64,000 nt of DNA from Prevotella multiformis DSM 16608 (GCF_000191065.1 NZ_GL872283.1:887592-951591), one strand, 5' to 3'. Positions 36,656 through 46,413 are shown, counted from the stretch's first letter. Notes: generated by a model from the sequence alone, not told the origin. Program-made: numbers and translations.

Positions 36656-37510
36656 ATGAAACTGAATTTGACAAAGCCCCTGGTGATCTTCGATCTGGAG
36701 GCGACAGGACTTGACCTTGTAAACGACCGGATCATTCAGATTTCTTTCATCAAGGCTTATCCTGACGGAAAGGAAGAGAGAGAGAACATCTTTATCAATC
36801 CCGGCAAGCCGATTCCGTCAGAAGTGACACAGCTGACGGGGATTTCGGATGAGGATGTCGCCGAAGCACCCACTTTCAAGCAGAAAGCAAAGGAGCTGGC
36901 CGACAAGTTCTCCGGATGTGATTTCGCTGGTTTCAATTCAAACCGCTTTGACGTTCCCATGCTGGCGGAGGAGTTCCTGCGTGCAGGGGTCGACTTCGAT
37001 TTTACGAAGAGCCGCCTGATAGATGCACAGAATATCTATCACAAGATGGAACGCCGGAATCTCGCCGCCGCCTATAAGTTCTATTGCGGCAGGAAAATGG
37101 AGGAGGACTTTGAGGCACACCGGGCCGATCAGGACACGGAAGCCACGTGGCGTGTGCTGCAAGGAGAACTTGATATGTATGCTCCCGGCAGACAGGAGGA
37201 GCCCGAACGTGTGCTGAACAACGACATGGATGAGCTTGCCGAGTTCTCACGCATGAACGACTTTGTAGACTTTGCCGGTCGGATGGTATGGAAGGAGACG
37301 ACCGACAAGGACGGAAACCTGCTGCTTGATGCAACCGGGAAACCACGCCGGCATGAAGTGTTCAACTTCGGAAAATACAGGGGGTGGAACGTGGCTGACG
37401 TACTGCATCGGGATCCGGGATATTACAGCTGGATGCTGGCAAGCGACTTCACATACAATACGAAGCAGGTGCTGACCCGTATCCGGCTGAGGGAATTCAA
37501 TAATAAATAG
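36656..37510 (+). CDS. DnaQ-like 3'-5' exonuclease
   Basis: A 284-residue protein with an N-terminal DEDDh exonuclease domain: ExoI FDLEATGLD (Asp12, Glu14), ExoII FAGFNSNRFDVPML, ExoIII HRADQDTEATW (His, Asp). The C-terminal part (VFNFGKYRGWNVADVLHRDPGYYSWML) resembles a small DUF3820-type extension. It may proofread for the polymerase or act in repair; the position after dnaN favours replication-linked work. It is 23 bp before coaBC and probably cotranscribed with it. Confidence 0.88.
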   Translation: MKLNLTKPLVIFDLEATGLDLVNDRIIQISFIKAYPDGKEERENIFINPGKPIPSEVTQLTGISDEDVAEAPTFKQKAKELADKFSGCDFAGFNSNRFDVPMLAEEFLRAGVDFDFTKSRLIDAQNIYHKMERRNLAAAYKFYCGRKMEEDFEAHRADQDTEATWRVLQGELDMYAPGRQEEPERVLNNDMDELAEFSRMNDFVDFAGRMVWKETTDKDGNLLLDATGKPRRHEVFNFGKYRGWNVADVLHRDPGYYSWMLASDFTYNTKQVLTRIRLREFNNK

Positions 37511-37533
37511 AGGATCCAATAATAAATAAGGTG

Positions 37534-38745
37534 ATGCTTGAAGGAAAGAAAATCGTCCTGGGCATAACCGGTTCGATTGCAGCTTACAAGAGCTGCCTTG
37601 TCATCCGGGAACTGGTCAGGCGGGGTGCCGAGGTGCAGGTGGTCATCACGCCTTCCGGCAAGGAATTTATCACGCCGGTCACTCTGTCAGCACTGACACA
37701 TAAGCCTGTGGTCAGCGAGTTCTTCTCCCAGAAGGACGGGACATGGAACTCCCACGTCGATCTTGGGCTATGGGCGGATGCCATGCTCATAGCCCCCTGC
37801 ACGGCCGCCACTCTGGGAAAGATGGCGAACGGGGTGGCTGACAACATGCTTATTACGACCTATCTTTCCATGAAAGCCCCTGTCTTCATCGCCCCCGCGA
37901 TGGATCTGGATATGTACAGACATCCATCGACACAGAGGAGTCTTGAGATGCTTCGGGGTTATGGCAATCACATTATCGAGCCGGGGAGCGGCTTCCTTGC
38001 CAGCGGACTGGAAGGGAAAGGCCGGATGGAAGAACCGGAGGAAATCGTAAAGACACTGGAGGAATATTTCTCCGCCTCAACGGGAGAAACGGCTGTGACA
38101 GGCGATCTGGAGGGCAAGACGATTCTCGTCACTGCCGGCCCCACCTATGAAAAGATCGATCCTGTGCGTTTCATCGGCAACTACTCTTCAGGGAAGATGG
38201 GGTTTGCGCTGGCAGAAGAGTGTCACCGGCGCGGTGCGAAAGTCATTCTTGTTGCAGGTCCTGTCAGCCTTACCTGCTCGGCAGGTATCCGGCGTGTCGA
38301 TGTCGAAAGCTGCCGTGAGATGTATGGTGCTGCGACCGAAGCATTCCCTAAGTGCGATGCGGCCATACTCTGTGCCGCCGTAGCCGACTTTCGTCCGGAG
38401 ACGATTGCCATGCAGAAAATCAAGCGGGAAGGGGACGGACTGTCGTTAAGATTAAGACCGACACAGGATATTGCTGCCGCCATAGGCAATATGAAGGAAG
38501 GCCGCCAACGCATCGTCGCTTTCGCATTGGAGACCCAGGAAGAAGAACTCAACGCCCGCAAGAAACTCGAGAAGAAGCATGCTGACTTCATCGTATTGAA
38601 TTCGACGAGGATTCCCGGGACGACATTCCGGTCTGACGACAATCAGGTCGTGATCATCAATAAAGAAGGAAAGAAGAGTTATGGCAAGAAACCGAAGACG
38701 GAGGTGGCTCGTGATATTATTGACGAGCTTGCTTCTATTCTCTGA
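37534..38745 (+). CDS. coaBC: Bifunctional phosphopantothenoylcysteine decarboxylase / phosphopantothenate-cysteine ligase
   Basis: A 403-residue two-domain enzyme of coenzyme A synthesis. The CoaC flavoprotein half has GITGSIAAYKS, the HxxxxxxAD-type segment SHVDLGLWADAMLIAPCTAATLGKMANG, and PAMDLDMY. The CoaB ligase half starts with GKTILVTAGPTYEKIDPVRFIGNYSSGKMG and includes AAVADFRPE and KIKR. ATG at 37534 is preferred; a GTG one codon earlier also fits. Its 3' end overlaps the next gene by 65 bp. Confidence 0.96.
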   Translation: MLEGKKIVLGITGSIAAYKSCLVIRELVRRGAEVQVVITPSGKEFITPVTLSALTHKPVVSEFFSQKDGTWNSHVDLGLWADAMLIAPCTAATLGKMANGVADNMLITTYLSMKAPVFIAPAMDLDMYRHPSTQRSLEMLRGYGNHIIEPGSGFLASGLEGKGRMEEPEEIVKTLEEYFSASTGETAVTGDLEGKTILVTAGPTYEKIDPVRFIGNYSSGKMGFALAEECHRRGAKVILVAGPVSLTCSAGIRRVDVESCREMYGAATEAFPKCDAAILCAAVADFRPETIAMQKIKREGDGLSLRLRPTQDIAAAIGNMKEGRQRIVAFALETQEEELNARKKLEKKHADFIVLNSTRIPGTTFRSDDNQVVIINKEGKKSYGKKPKTEVARDIIDELASIL

Positions 38746-39607
38746 AGAAAGCCTGTCTGCACAGGAACTGAATGCAAAGGTGACCGTAAACCACAGCCAG
38801 ATACAGGGGACGGATGCATCGGTCTTTGATAATCTTCAGCAGACACTGGAACAGTTCATCAACACAAGACAGTGGACCCACTACCACTTCCAGAAAAACG
38901 AACGGATCGTCTGCAGCTTCAACATCACCGTAAGCAAATATGACCCGGGCAGTAATATGTTTACCTGTTCGGCGCTGATACAGGCGAACCGCCCTGTCTA
39001 CAATGCGGCCTATACGTCCATTCTCTATAACAGCCAGGACGGGGACTTCAATTTCACATTCGCCCAATACGACCAGATTGAATTTCATGAACAGAACATA
39101 GACAACCAACTGACGGCTCTGATAGCTTATTATGCCTACCTCATCATCGGCATGGACCTTGACTCGTTCTCACCGATGGGAGGGGAGGATATTCTGCAGC
39201 AATGCATGAACCTGACGAACAATGCGCAGAACCTCAGCTTCACCGGATGGAAAGCCTTTGACAATCCACGCAACCGCTTCGCCATCATCAATGATTACCT
39301 CGACGGTGCCTTGAAACCATTCCGCCAGCTGCAATATGACTATTACAGAACCGGGCTGGACGAAATGGTGAATAATGCCGAGAGAGGCCGGACGAACATC
39401 ACTACGGCCTTGGGAAACGGACTGAAGAAAGCACATGAGAACCGGCCGATGAGTCTGCTGCCGCAGATATGGACCGACTACAAGAAAGACGAACTGGCTA
39501 ATATATACAAGGGGAAAGGGACGCAGAAAGAGAAGGAACAGGTCTACGACATCCTCTTCAGCATCAATGCCAGTCAGAACATCACCTGGGAAAAGATCAA
39601 GCAATAG
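38681..39607 (+). CDS. DUF4835 secreted protein
   Basis: A 308-residue protein with an N-terminal signal peptide (RRRRWLVILLTSLLLFSEESLSA, cleavage near QELNAKV). The body matches the DUF4835 family: FDNLQQTLEQFINTRQWT, SALIQANRPVYNAAYTSILYN, ALIAYYAYLIIGMDLDSFSPMGG, SFTGWKAFDNPRNRFAIINDYLDG. The function is unknown, but in Bacteroidetes it is commonly found between coaBC and recN, as here. The start lies inside coaBC in another frame, giving a 65-bp coding overlap. Confidence 0.88.
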   Translation: MARNRRRRWLVILLTSLLLFSEESLSAQELNAKVTVNHSQIQGTDASVFDNLQQTLEQFINTRQWTHYHFQKNERIVCSFNITVSKYDPGSNMFTCSALIQANRPVYNAAYTSILYNSQDGDFNFTFAQYDQIEFHEQNIDNQLTALIAYYAYLIIGMDLDSFSPMGGEDILQQCMNLTNNAQNLSFTGWKAFDNPRNRFAIINDYLDGALKPFRQLQYDYYRTGLDEMVNNAERGRTNITTALGNGLKKAHENRPMSLLPQIWTDYKKDELANIYKGKGTQKEKEQVYDILFSINASQNITWEKIKQ

Positions 39608-39663
39608 TCGCGGCACGACCTTGTCCGCACCTTTCCACACCGACAATTATAATTCGCACATCT

Positions 39664-41331
39664 ATGCTGAAACATCTATATATAAAGAATTTCACCTTGA
39701 TTGACCAGCTGGACATCGAGTTCCGTCCCGGTTTCTCGGTAATTACCGGTGAAACGGGAGCCGGGAAGAGCATTATCCTGGGGGCTATCGGTCTGCTGCT
39801 GGGCAACAGGGCAGACAGCAAACTGATAAAACAGGGAGAGAAGAAGTGTACCATTGAAGCGCATTTCGACCTTTCCAACTATGGCTTCGAAGCTTTCTTT
39901 GAAGCCCACGACATCGATTTTGAACCGGAGGACACGATTATCCGCCGCGAACTGACTGCCACCGGAAAATCAAGAGCTTTCATCAATGACACCCCTGTGT
40001 CGTTGCAGATGATGCGTACGCTGGGCGAACAGCTCATAGACATTCACTCGCAGCATCAGAACCTGCTCCTGCAAAAAGATGATTTCCAGTTGAACGTCGT
40101 GGATATTATCGCACAGGACAGCACGGAACTTGCGGCTTATCAGACAGCTTTCCAATGCTACAAAAATGCGGAGAAACAGCTTTCTGAACTGAAAGAACAG
40201 ATTGCCCGTGCACAGGAAAACGAGGAGTTCATGCGCTTCCAGTTCGGCGAACTGGACAGTGCCGGACTGACGGAGGGCAGACAGGAGGAGCTGGAACAGG
40301 AAAGCGAGACCCTCTCTCATGCCGAGGACATCAAAACGTCGTTCTATGAGGCTGACAGTCTTTTGAACGAGGATGACAATGGAATTCTCAGCAGGCTGGG
40401 GAGAAGTCTTGAGAGTCTCGGTAACATTGAGAACGTTTATCCCAAAGCGCAGGAACTGGTGCAGCGGCTTTCTTCTGTACATATTGAACTGAAAGACATT
40501 GCAGAAGAAATAAGCGGCGAGAGCGGACTGATCGACTTTGACCCCTCCCGGCTGGACAGCATCAACCAGCAGCTCGACCAGCTGAACGCCCTTGAGCAGA
40601 AGTTCCATGTATCCACGGAGAGAGAACTGATCGGCATCCGGGACGAGATGGAAAAACAGCTGAAGAACATCGAACACAGCGACGAAGAACTCGAAACACT
40701 TGAACAGGAGGTGAAGAAGCGGCTGGACGAATGTGAGAAACTGGCGGGGAAGCTGACGACCTCAAGACGGAAAGCCATCAAAACGGTAGAAGCCCAGATG
40801 AGCAGCCGCCTCGTTCCGCTCGGTATCCCCAATGTCAGATTCAAGGTGGAGCTGACGGCCAAGCCCTTGTCGACGGACGGTGCGGATAAGGTGCAATTCC
40901 TCTTCTCTGCCAACACCAGTACAAGGATGGAATCTGTCGCGCAGGTCGCTTCAGGCGGAGAGATAGCCCGTGTCATGTTGTCATTAAAGGCAATGGTCAG
41001 CGGGGCCGTAAAACTGCCGACCATCATCTTTGACGAAATTGACACGGGGGTCAGCGGTAAGATCGCCCAGAAAATGGCACTTATCATGCAGGAGATGGGC
41101 AATAACAACCGTCAGGTCATTTCAATCACCCATCTGCCGCAGATAGCTGCCTTGGGCAGTTCACATTACAAAGTCGAGAAAGAAGAGACACCGGAGGGTA
41201 CCCGGAGCCGGATGCGTGAGCTCACCGAAGAACAGCGGGTGGCGGAGATTGCCCAGATGCTTTCCGGTGCAGACATCTCCGATGCAGCCCTGCAGAATGC
41301 GCGGGATCTGCTGGGTCTCGGCAGGAAATAA
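39664..41331 (+). CDS. recN: DNA repair protein RecN
   Basis: A 555-residue SMC-like ATPase for double-strand-break repair. The N-terminal Walker A is in SVITGETGAGKSIILGAIGLLLG. The central region is a long coiled coil (about 150-350, many Glu/Gln/Leu). The C-terminal ATP-binding half has the signature VASGGEIARVMLSLKAM and Walker B TIIFDEIDTGVSGKIA, then ISITHLPQIAALGSSHYKVEK. The length is typical. The mRNA leader before the start (CCACACCGACAATTATAATTCGCACATCT region) is almost free of G. Confidence 0.97.
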   Translation: MLKHLYIKNFTLIDQLDIEFRPGFSVITGETGAGKSIILGAIGLLLGNRADSKLIKQGEKKCTIEAHFDLSNYGFEAFFEAHDIDFEPEDTIIRRELTATGKSRAFINDTPVSLQMMRTLGEQLIDIHSQHQNLLLQKDDFQLNVVDIIAQDSTELAAYQTAFQCYKNAEKQLSELKEQIARAQENEEFMRFQFGELDSAGLTEGRQEELEQESETLSHAEDIKTSFYEADSLLNEDDNGILSRLGRSLESLGNIENVYPKAQELVQRLSSVHIELKDIAEEISGESGLIDFDPSRLDSINQQLDQLNALEQKFHVSTERELIGIRDEMEKQLKNIEHSDEELETLEQEVKKRLDECEKLAGKLTTSRRKAIKTVEAQMSSRLVPLGIPNVRFKVELTAKPLSTDGADKVQFLFSANTSTRMESVAQVASGGEIARVMLSLKAMVSGAVKLPTIIFDEIDTGVSGKIAQKMALIMQEMGNNNRQVISITHLPQIAALGSSHYKVEKEETPEGTRSRMRELTEEQRVAEIAQMLSGADISDAALQNARDLLGLGRK

Positions 41332-41359
41332 CATACTAAGCCTTATGACATTGAACACA

Positions 41360-43042
41360 ATGAGAAAAAGAATGAACTTGAATGTAAAAAGAATCGTCTT
41401 CACCCTTGTAAGCTTCCTGGGCATTGCGATACCGGCTCTTGCACAGCCGGGAGCCGTAAAGAAGGCTGCCGATGCCGCTTTCACCCTGACCACCTTCAAG
41501 GCTGACGGCAGTATTCTGGCGACCTCCAACGGTGTGTGTATCGGTGTAGATGGTGTCGCCGTGAGTCCATGGAAGCCTTTTATCGGAGCTGAAAAGGCCG
41601 TCGTGGTAGATGCAAAAGGGCAGAAGCACGATGTCATGTACCTGCTTGGTGCTGACGAAATCTACGACATGGCAAAGTTCAAAGTGAGCGGGAAGACTTC
41701 AGCCGCACCGTTGGCGACAACCGTCAGTGCAGGCGAGGAACTATGGATTGCGCCCATGGCGAAAAGCGGAAGTCCCCTGAAGGCAAGTGCGTCGAGCGTC
41801 GAGACCTTCATGGGCAAATACCATTATACGATCCTGAACTCCCCTGCCACCGATAAGTTGAACGGTGCTCCGGTCTGTAATGCCAAAGGGCAGGTCATAG
41901 GACTTTTCAGCCTGTCGGGGTCTTTGCAAAGTGCAACAGATGCTGGCTATGCCAGGAGCTTTGTGCTGAAAGGCCTTTCCCAGAATGATGCGACACTCCG
42001 GCAGAGTGCCATCCGCATCGGGCTGCCGGACACTGCCGAGGAAGCGGTTGTGGCATTGATGCTGTCCTCCGAGAAGCCCGAAAGCGTGCATGAGGCCGTC
42101 GTCAAAGACTTCATGGAGAAGTTCCCGCAGGCGAATGACGGCTATTATGCCTGGGCAAACAGGATGATAGCAAAGGGGGACATCGCCGAAGCCGACAAGA
42201 CATTACAGACGGCCATCGGGAAAGTCACAGCCAAAGACGAAGCATTTTACAATTATGCACGCCTCATTTATCAGAACGCATTGAACCCCTCGCTTGAGGC
42301 GAAAACGAAGTCCGTCGGGTGGACACTTGACAAGGCTCTGGAGGTAATCCGGAAGGCACAGGAGGTTCGGCCGGTTGATGCCTACCGCCATCTGCAGGCA
42401 CAGATCGTCTTTGCAAAAGGCGACTTTGCGAAAGCTTATGCAGAATTCGAAGCGCTGACGAAGACCAAGTTCAACAATCCGGAGCTGTATCTGGAAATGG
42501 CACAGAGCCGCCAGCATCTGGGTGCTTCCGACCAGGAGATCCTTGATCTTCTCAACAAGAGCATAGAACTCTGTGATACGCCTTACGTCTCTACTTCGGC
42601 ACCTTATTTCTATATGCGTGGCCAGCAGCTGGAGAAAATGGGAGAATACCGGAAGGCCATACAGGATTATTATACCTATGAGTATTTCAATCAGGGACGG
42701 CTCGGTGCCGACTTCTATTATATGCGCGAACAGTGTGAAGTGAAGGGGCGTATGTGGCAGCAGGCTTTACAAGATATTCTCATCGCCTCCCGCATCGACC
42801 CTGAAGAGGCTCTGTATCCTACCGAGGCCGGGAGTCTTCTGCTGCGGCTGAATAAAATGGATGCCGCAGTGAGTGCAGCCCGGCAGGCCATCCAGCTTGA
42901 TGCCGCGCATCCTGATGCCTACCTGATTCTGGGTATTGCACAGTGCGAACTGAAGCAGAAGAGCGAGGGCGTCAAGAACATCCTGAAGGCAAAAGAGCTG
43001 GGGAATGCGCAGGCTGATATCTTCCTGCAGAAATACAAGTGA
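41360..43042 (+). CDS. Secreted TPR protein with degenerate trypsin-like domain
   Basis: A protein of about 560 residues. Three in-frame ATGs (41345, 41360, 41372) precede a signal peptide (NLNVKRIVFTLVSFLGIAIPALA|QPG). The first 180 mature residues look like a DegP/trypsin fold (TSNGVCIGVDGVAVSPWKPFIGAEKAVVVDAKGQ.. LLGADEIYDMAKFKV .. DKLNGAPVCNAKGQVIGLFSLSG). The catalytic His position (usually ..Y/HHV) and the GNSGSP Ser motif are not recognisable, so it is probably a non-catalytic fold. The rest is TPR repeats (KTLQTAIGKVTAKDEAFYNYARLIYQ, MDAAVSAARQAIQLDAAHPDAYLILGIAQCELKQ), suggesting a periplasmic scaffold. Confidence 0.82.
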   Translation: MRKRMNLNVKRIVFTLVSFLGIAIPALAQPGAVKKAADAAFTLTTFKADGSILATSNGVCIGVDGVAVSPWKPFIGAEKAVVVDAKGQKHDVMYLLGADEIYDMAKFKVSGKTSAAPLATTVSAGEELWIAPMAKSGSPLKASASSVETFMGKYHYTILNSPATDKLNGAPVCNAKGQVIGLFSLSGSLQSATDAGYARSFVLKGLSQNDATLRQSAIRIGLPDTAEEAVVALMLSSEKPESVHEAVVKDFMEKFPQANDGYYAWANRMIAKGDIAEADKTLQTAIGKVTAKDEAFYNYARLIYQNALNPSLEAKTKSVGWTLDKALEVIRKAQEVRPVDAYRHLQAQIVFAKGDFAKAYAEFEALTKTKFNNPELYLEMAQSRQHLGASDQEILDLLNKSIELCDTPYVSTSAPYFYMRGQQLEKMGEYRKAIQDYYTYEYFNQGRLGADFYYMREQCEVKGRMWQQALQDILIASRIDPEEALYPTEAGSLLLRLNKMDAAVSAARQAIQLDAAHPDAYLILGIAQCELKQKSEGVKNILKAKELGNAQADIFLQKYK

Positions 43043-43081
43043 TGCTGTTCCATTTTTTGAGGACATTCCTTCACGGGAGTC

Positions 43082-43115
43082 AAAGCCATGGCATTTCAGT
43101 ATGCCATGGCTTTTT
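43082..43115 (+). terminator. Rho-independent terminator
   Basis: A perfect 13-bp stem AAAGCCATGGCAT / ATGCCATGGCTTT with loop TTCAGT runs into a T-tract and ends TTCG. It closes the recN/TPR transcript 40 bp after its last stop codon. Confidence 0.9.
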
Positions 43116-43671
43116 CGTTGGCGATCCTTTTGGGGATTTGTTCTAAACCATTCCGCAAGCATCCAATATCTGCCGTCTTTCACACTGACAAATAACCTTG
43201 TCTGTCAGCATATAAGGGCTATTTGTCATTTGAAGTCTGAGGGCGGCACTTCCGTCAGTTCCTCCTCCGTCATATCCAACGATGGTTTTGAAAGCATTTC
43301 TCTCGCCTGTTATGCGGCTGTATTCCCCGTAACCAATTGCAGGCGTGCGGACCCTCAGCATGCAATGTCCGTTGATGACACGAACGGTGACGAACAGCCG
43401 ACACGACTGGTGACGGGCATCAACACAATTGGTGACTAACGCCAACACGGCGGGTGGCGGGCATCCGTACAACGGAAGGGAGCGAGAAGAGGAAGGCGTA
43501 CCTGTCACGCTCATACCTGTTGCAGAGGGTGACCGCCGGCTTGTACAGGAAAAGTTTACCGTGACGGCAAGGGATACGGGCGTGCTGCCCCGGCTGTCAG
43601 GAACCTGTCCGTGTTCTTTCTGCCGGACAGACACGCAGGGGGCAAGTTGACGGCGGCAGGGAAATGCAGCG
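43116..43671. other. Intergenic gap with a 22-bp repeat array
   Basis: No gene is supported between the terminator and the convergent permease gene. A five-unit 22-bp array occupies 43361-43470; the rest is featureless to me. Confidence 0.55.
43361..43470 (+). repeat. 22-bp tandem units, GGTGACGGGCATCAACAC family (5 units, longest array)
   Basis: Units start at 43361, 43383, 43405, 43427 and 43449. The third (GACTGGTGACGGGCATCAAC..) is the clearest; the others diverge in the first half but keep the final CAC/TAC step. This is the longest array of the family in the window. Confidence 0.75.
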
Positions 43672-44964
43672 TTATTTGCCGTCTGCTCTTTTCTCACGTG
43701 CCGATCTGATGCTGTTCTGTATCATCTGGTAGTGGGCGATGGCATGCTTGCGTGCGCTGATGATCTGGTATCGGTAGACGAAGCAGGTCGTGACGAAATA
43801 GACAACGGCTTGTATCCAAAGCCCTCGGATTTCGGGAAGGATATCGTCGATGGAACCTCCCATGGATGATATGCGTAGATAGCCTCGTACGCCGAATGTG
43901 GATGGGATGAGCCAGCTGAAGCCCTGCCAGATGCCGGGAATGTTGCTCTGCGGCCACGACACACCGGTAAGGAAGAGGAAGGGGACGGACGTGAAGACCA
44001 CCAGCAGCATCACATTCTCACGATAGCGTACCATGCAGGAGAGCGTCATTCCGAAGAAGATGACCGCCAGAAGATAGGGTAGGAGAAGCCAGAATAGGTC
44101 GGAGGGGCGGGCAAGCATGGTGAAGCTGAAGAAATAAGGGACTGCCATGGTGATGTAAGCCGACATGACGCAATAGACCATGAAATAGCAGGACGATTTC
44201 CCCAGTACGATCTTCATGATGCCGTCGTAATGCCTTCCGATGGGGACGAGATCCTGGAAACGGTTGTTCTCGCGTGCCGTCCCTGCCGATAGCCCGATGC
44301 CGAGAAGGAGGGTCTGCTGCAGGATAAGGATCAGCACGCCGGGGAGAACTGCATTGCCGTAGCCGCCTGTCGTGTTGAATATAGGCTGCGCATCGACCGA
44401 GAGCGGTTCGGTGTTCAGCTCCTCATCACGTTCCGTGAATGAGAACGAACGTGGTTTCTGGCGTTCTTCTCCCATCTTGAGCGATACGGCGAGTGCCGAC
44501 TGGTAAATGGCCTTGTAGGTGAGCATCAGACTCATGTCGCAGTAGACACCTACATGCGCCTGGTCTCCGCGGTTCAGCGTACGGTCGAAGTCTTCGGGGA
44601 AATAGAGTACGCCATGTACAGCCTGTTTTCCTGCCAGGCCCTGTGCCTCCCGCAGGCTGTTGCAATAATAGGCGGCATGGACATCCGGAGAGGCATCGAA
44701 GTCGCGTATGAACTCACGGGACGATGCGGAGTGGGAGAGGTCCACTATCGCCACGGGAACCTCTCTTACCACCTCGTTGTTATATATCCATGAGTAGAGC
44801 AGGGGATACGCCAGCGGGACGAGAATGAAGAAGATCAAAACTCCCTCGTCCTTGATGGTGCTTTTTGTTTCCAGCCACCAGATATAGCATAGTGAAGAGA
44901 GGAAGCCCAGGATGCCTGAGCCTGCTTTCTTTATAGGGGTATGGGAGGATTTTTCTTCTGACAT
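43672..44964 (-). CDS. ABC-2 type permease (second of pair)
   Basis: A 430-residue integral membrane protein of the ABC-2/YhhJ type. One N-terminal helix (VLIFFILVPLAYPLLYSWIYN) is followed by a large extracytoplasmic domain with EVPVAIVDLSHSASSREFIRDFDASPDV and GVLYFPEDFDRTLNRGDQAHVGVYCD. Five helices lie at the C-terminus (VLPGVLILILQQTLLLGIGL, MLLVVFTSVPFLFLTGVSWP with the ABC-2 motif). It has no ATP-binding domain. It is last in tolC-hlyD-permease-permease and should form a heterodimer with the upstream permease. Confidence 0.9.
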   Translation of the reverse strand: MSEEKSSHTPIKKAGSGILGFLSSLCYIWWLETKSTIKDEGVLIFFILVPLAYPLLYSWIYNNEVVREVPVAIVDLSHSASSREFIRDFDASPDVHAAYYCNSLREAQGLAGKQAVHGVLYFPEDFDRTLNRGDQAHVGVYCDMSLMLTYKAIYQSALAVSLKMGEERQKPRSFSFTERDEELNTEPLSVDAQPIFNTTGGYGNAVLPGVLILILQQTLLLGIGLSAGTARENNRFQDLVPIGRHYDGIMKIVLGKSSCYFMVYCVMSAYITMAVPYFFSFTMLARPSDLFWLLLPYLLAVIFFGMTLSCMVRYRENVMLLVVFTSVPFLFLTGVSWPQSNIPGIWQGFSWLIPSTFGVRGYLRISSMGGSIDDILPEIRGLWIQAVVYFVTTCFVYRYQIISARKHAIAHYQMIQNSIRSAREKRADGK

Positions 44965-45041
44965 GATAAGTGGTGATACTAAGCAGTAATGAACTGTGAT
45001 GAGATTGCACCTGTCTCTTCCGGAGAAGCCGCTTCTGTTCT

Positions 45042-46223
45042 TCAGGGGATGTACACGTACTCCACCATGGCACGCTTGATGTTGCGTGTCACGAGAATGG
45101 GAAGAGCCGCGAATGCTACCAGGGCGACGACGTTCAACCAGGCATCAATCAGCGGATAGCCGTTGAAGATGCAGATCTGATAGATCATATAGTAATGCCG
45201 CAGCGGGATGATCTGTGCCAGAGCCTCGATCATGCCGTCCATGGCGAAGAGCGGGAAGGTGGCACCGCAGGCGGAAAAGCCCACGACAGCCCAGAGTGAA
45301 CATACGCTCATCGACATTCTCAGAGAAGGCATCAGCCCGAAGGCGAACACCCCGAATCCCTGGGAGGAGAAGACGGTAAGGGCGGCAAGGAGGAGAATCA
45401 TGTGCAGGCCTCCCGGGTGGGGAAAGTCCAGATAGCCGTAGACATACCACTCGTAGCCCAGGAAGATGCTCAGGAAGATGAGCGTCTGCGGAAGCAGCTT
45501 TCCGGTGAGTGCTATGAAGATGTTGCCGTCTGCCATTGCCATCCACCCGTGCGCCCGCCCGAACTTCAGTTCCGTACCGATGGAGTAGGCGGTGATGAGG
45601 AACATGAAAAGTATCAGTATGCCCGGTACCATGATGCTGCTCAGATAGACATTATAGTTCATCCACGGATTGCCTACCATGTGTACGTCGAGAGCTATGG
45701 GCTGGATGAAGTCTCTGATTTCCGAAGGGGTCTTTCCCAGCATCTGCAGCTTGGCCGATCCCACAGCGGCCGAGCTGAGAGTGGTTACGGTCTTGAGGTC
45801 TTTGAAGAGCATGCTGCCTGCTACGAGGGTGACATTGCTGTAATAGAACGAGACTTTGGGCTGCCGTTTTGAAATGAGCCGGGCGGTCGTCCCTTCTGGG
45901 ATATACAGGAAAGCATAGATCTCATTGCGCTGTATGGCCTCGCGCGCCTCGGCGACGCTGTTGTAATGCCCGGCGACGTGGGTGCTCTGGAAGGCATCCA
46001 GTTGGCGGATCATGGCACGTGTCATCGAGGTGTTGTCGTTATCGACGACCCCACACGGCAGCTTCTCCGGCTGTCCTTCGCTCATCAAGGAAGTGAAGAA
46101 GAGAATGACGACGAGTGGGAATACGACCATGCAGCAGATGTAGATGGGGTTATGGACCATCAGCCCCACTTCCCGTGCAGAGAGATGGAACAGCCTTCTT
46201 ATGTATATGTGTAATTTCTTCAT
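45042..46223 (-). CDS. ABC-2 type permease (first of pair)
   Basis: A 393-residue ABC-2/YhhJ-type permease starting MKKLHIYIRRLFHLSAREVGLMVHNPIYI. The pattern is the same as its partner: a first helix (ICCMVVFPLVVILFFTSLM), an extracytoplasmic domain (LPCGVVDNDNTSMTRAMIRQLDAF, YAFLYIPEGTTARLI), then C-terminal helices. The upstream-extended frame to 46355 is not supported because the family N-terminus starts at 46223. No ATPase gene is present in the operon. Confidence 0.9.
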   Translation of the reverse strand: MKKLHIYIRRLFHLSAREVGLMVHNPIYICCMVVFPLVVILFFTSLMSEGQPEKLPCGVVDNDNTSMTRAMIRQLDAFQSTHVAGHYNSVAEAREAIQRNEIYAFLYIPEGTTARLISKRQPKVSFYYSNVTLVAGSMLFKDLKTVTTLSSAAVGSAKLQMLGKTPSEIRDFIQPIALDVHMVGNPWMNYNVYLSSIMVPGILILFMFLITAYSIGTELKFGRAHGWMAMADGNIFIALTGKLLPQTLIFLSIFLGYEWYVYGYLDFPHPGGLHMILLLAALTVFSSQGFGVFAFGLMPSLRMSMSVCSLWAVVGFSACGATFPLFAMDGMIEALAQIIPLRHYYMIYQICIFNGYPLIDAWLNVVALVAFAALPILVTRNIKRAMVEYVYIP

Positions 46224-46413
46224 TGTGCTGGACGGTGATGGGGGCAGTTTGAGCCATGATGGGCGACGGGGGTGTGCCGGCAATGCGGCCGGATCCGGAG
46301 AGTGTCTGCGGGAGACGGTTACAGCTGTGGCGGGTGATGGGGTGGCAGCCTGCAATAAAGGTGCTGACAGACGTTCCGGAATGAGCCTCCGGCGAAAAGA
46401 GAGGGACCGCCCT

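Noticed and set aside
43361..43470. CRISPR-like array
   Set aside because: The 22-bp units are directly tandem with no unique spacers, the units are diverged, and no cas gene is in the window.
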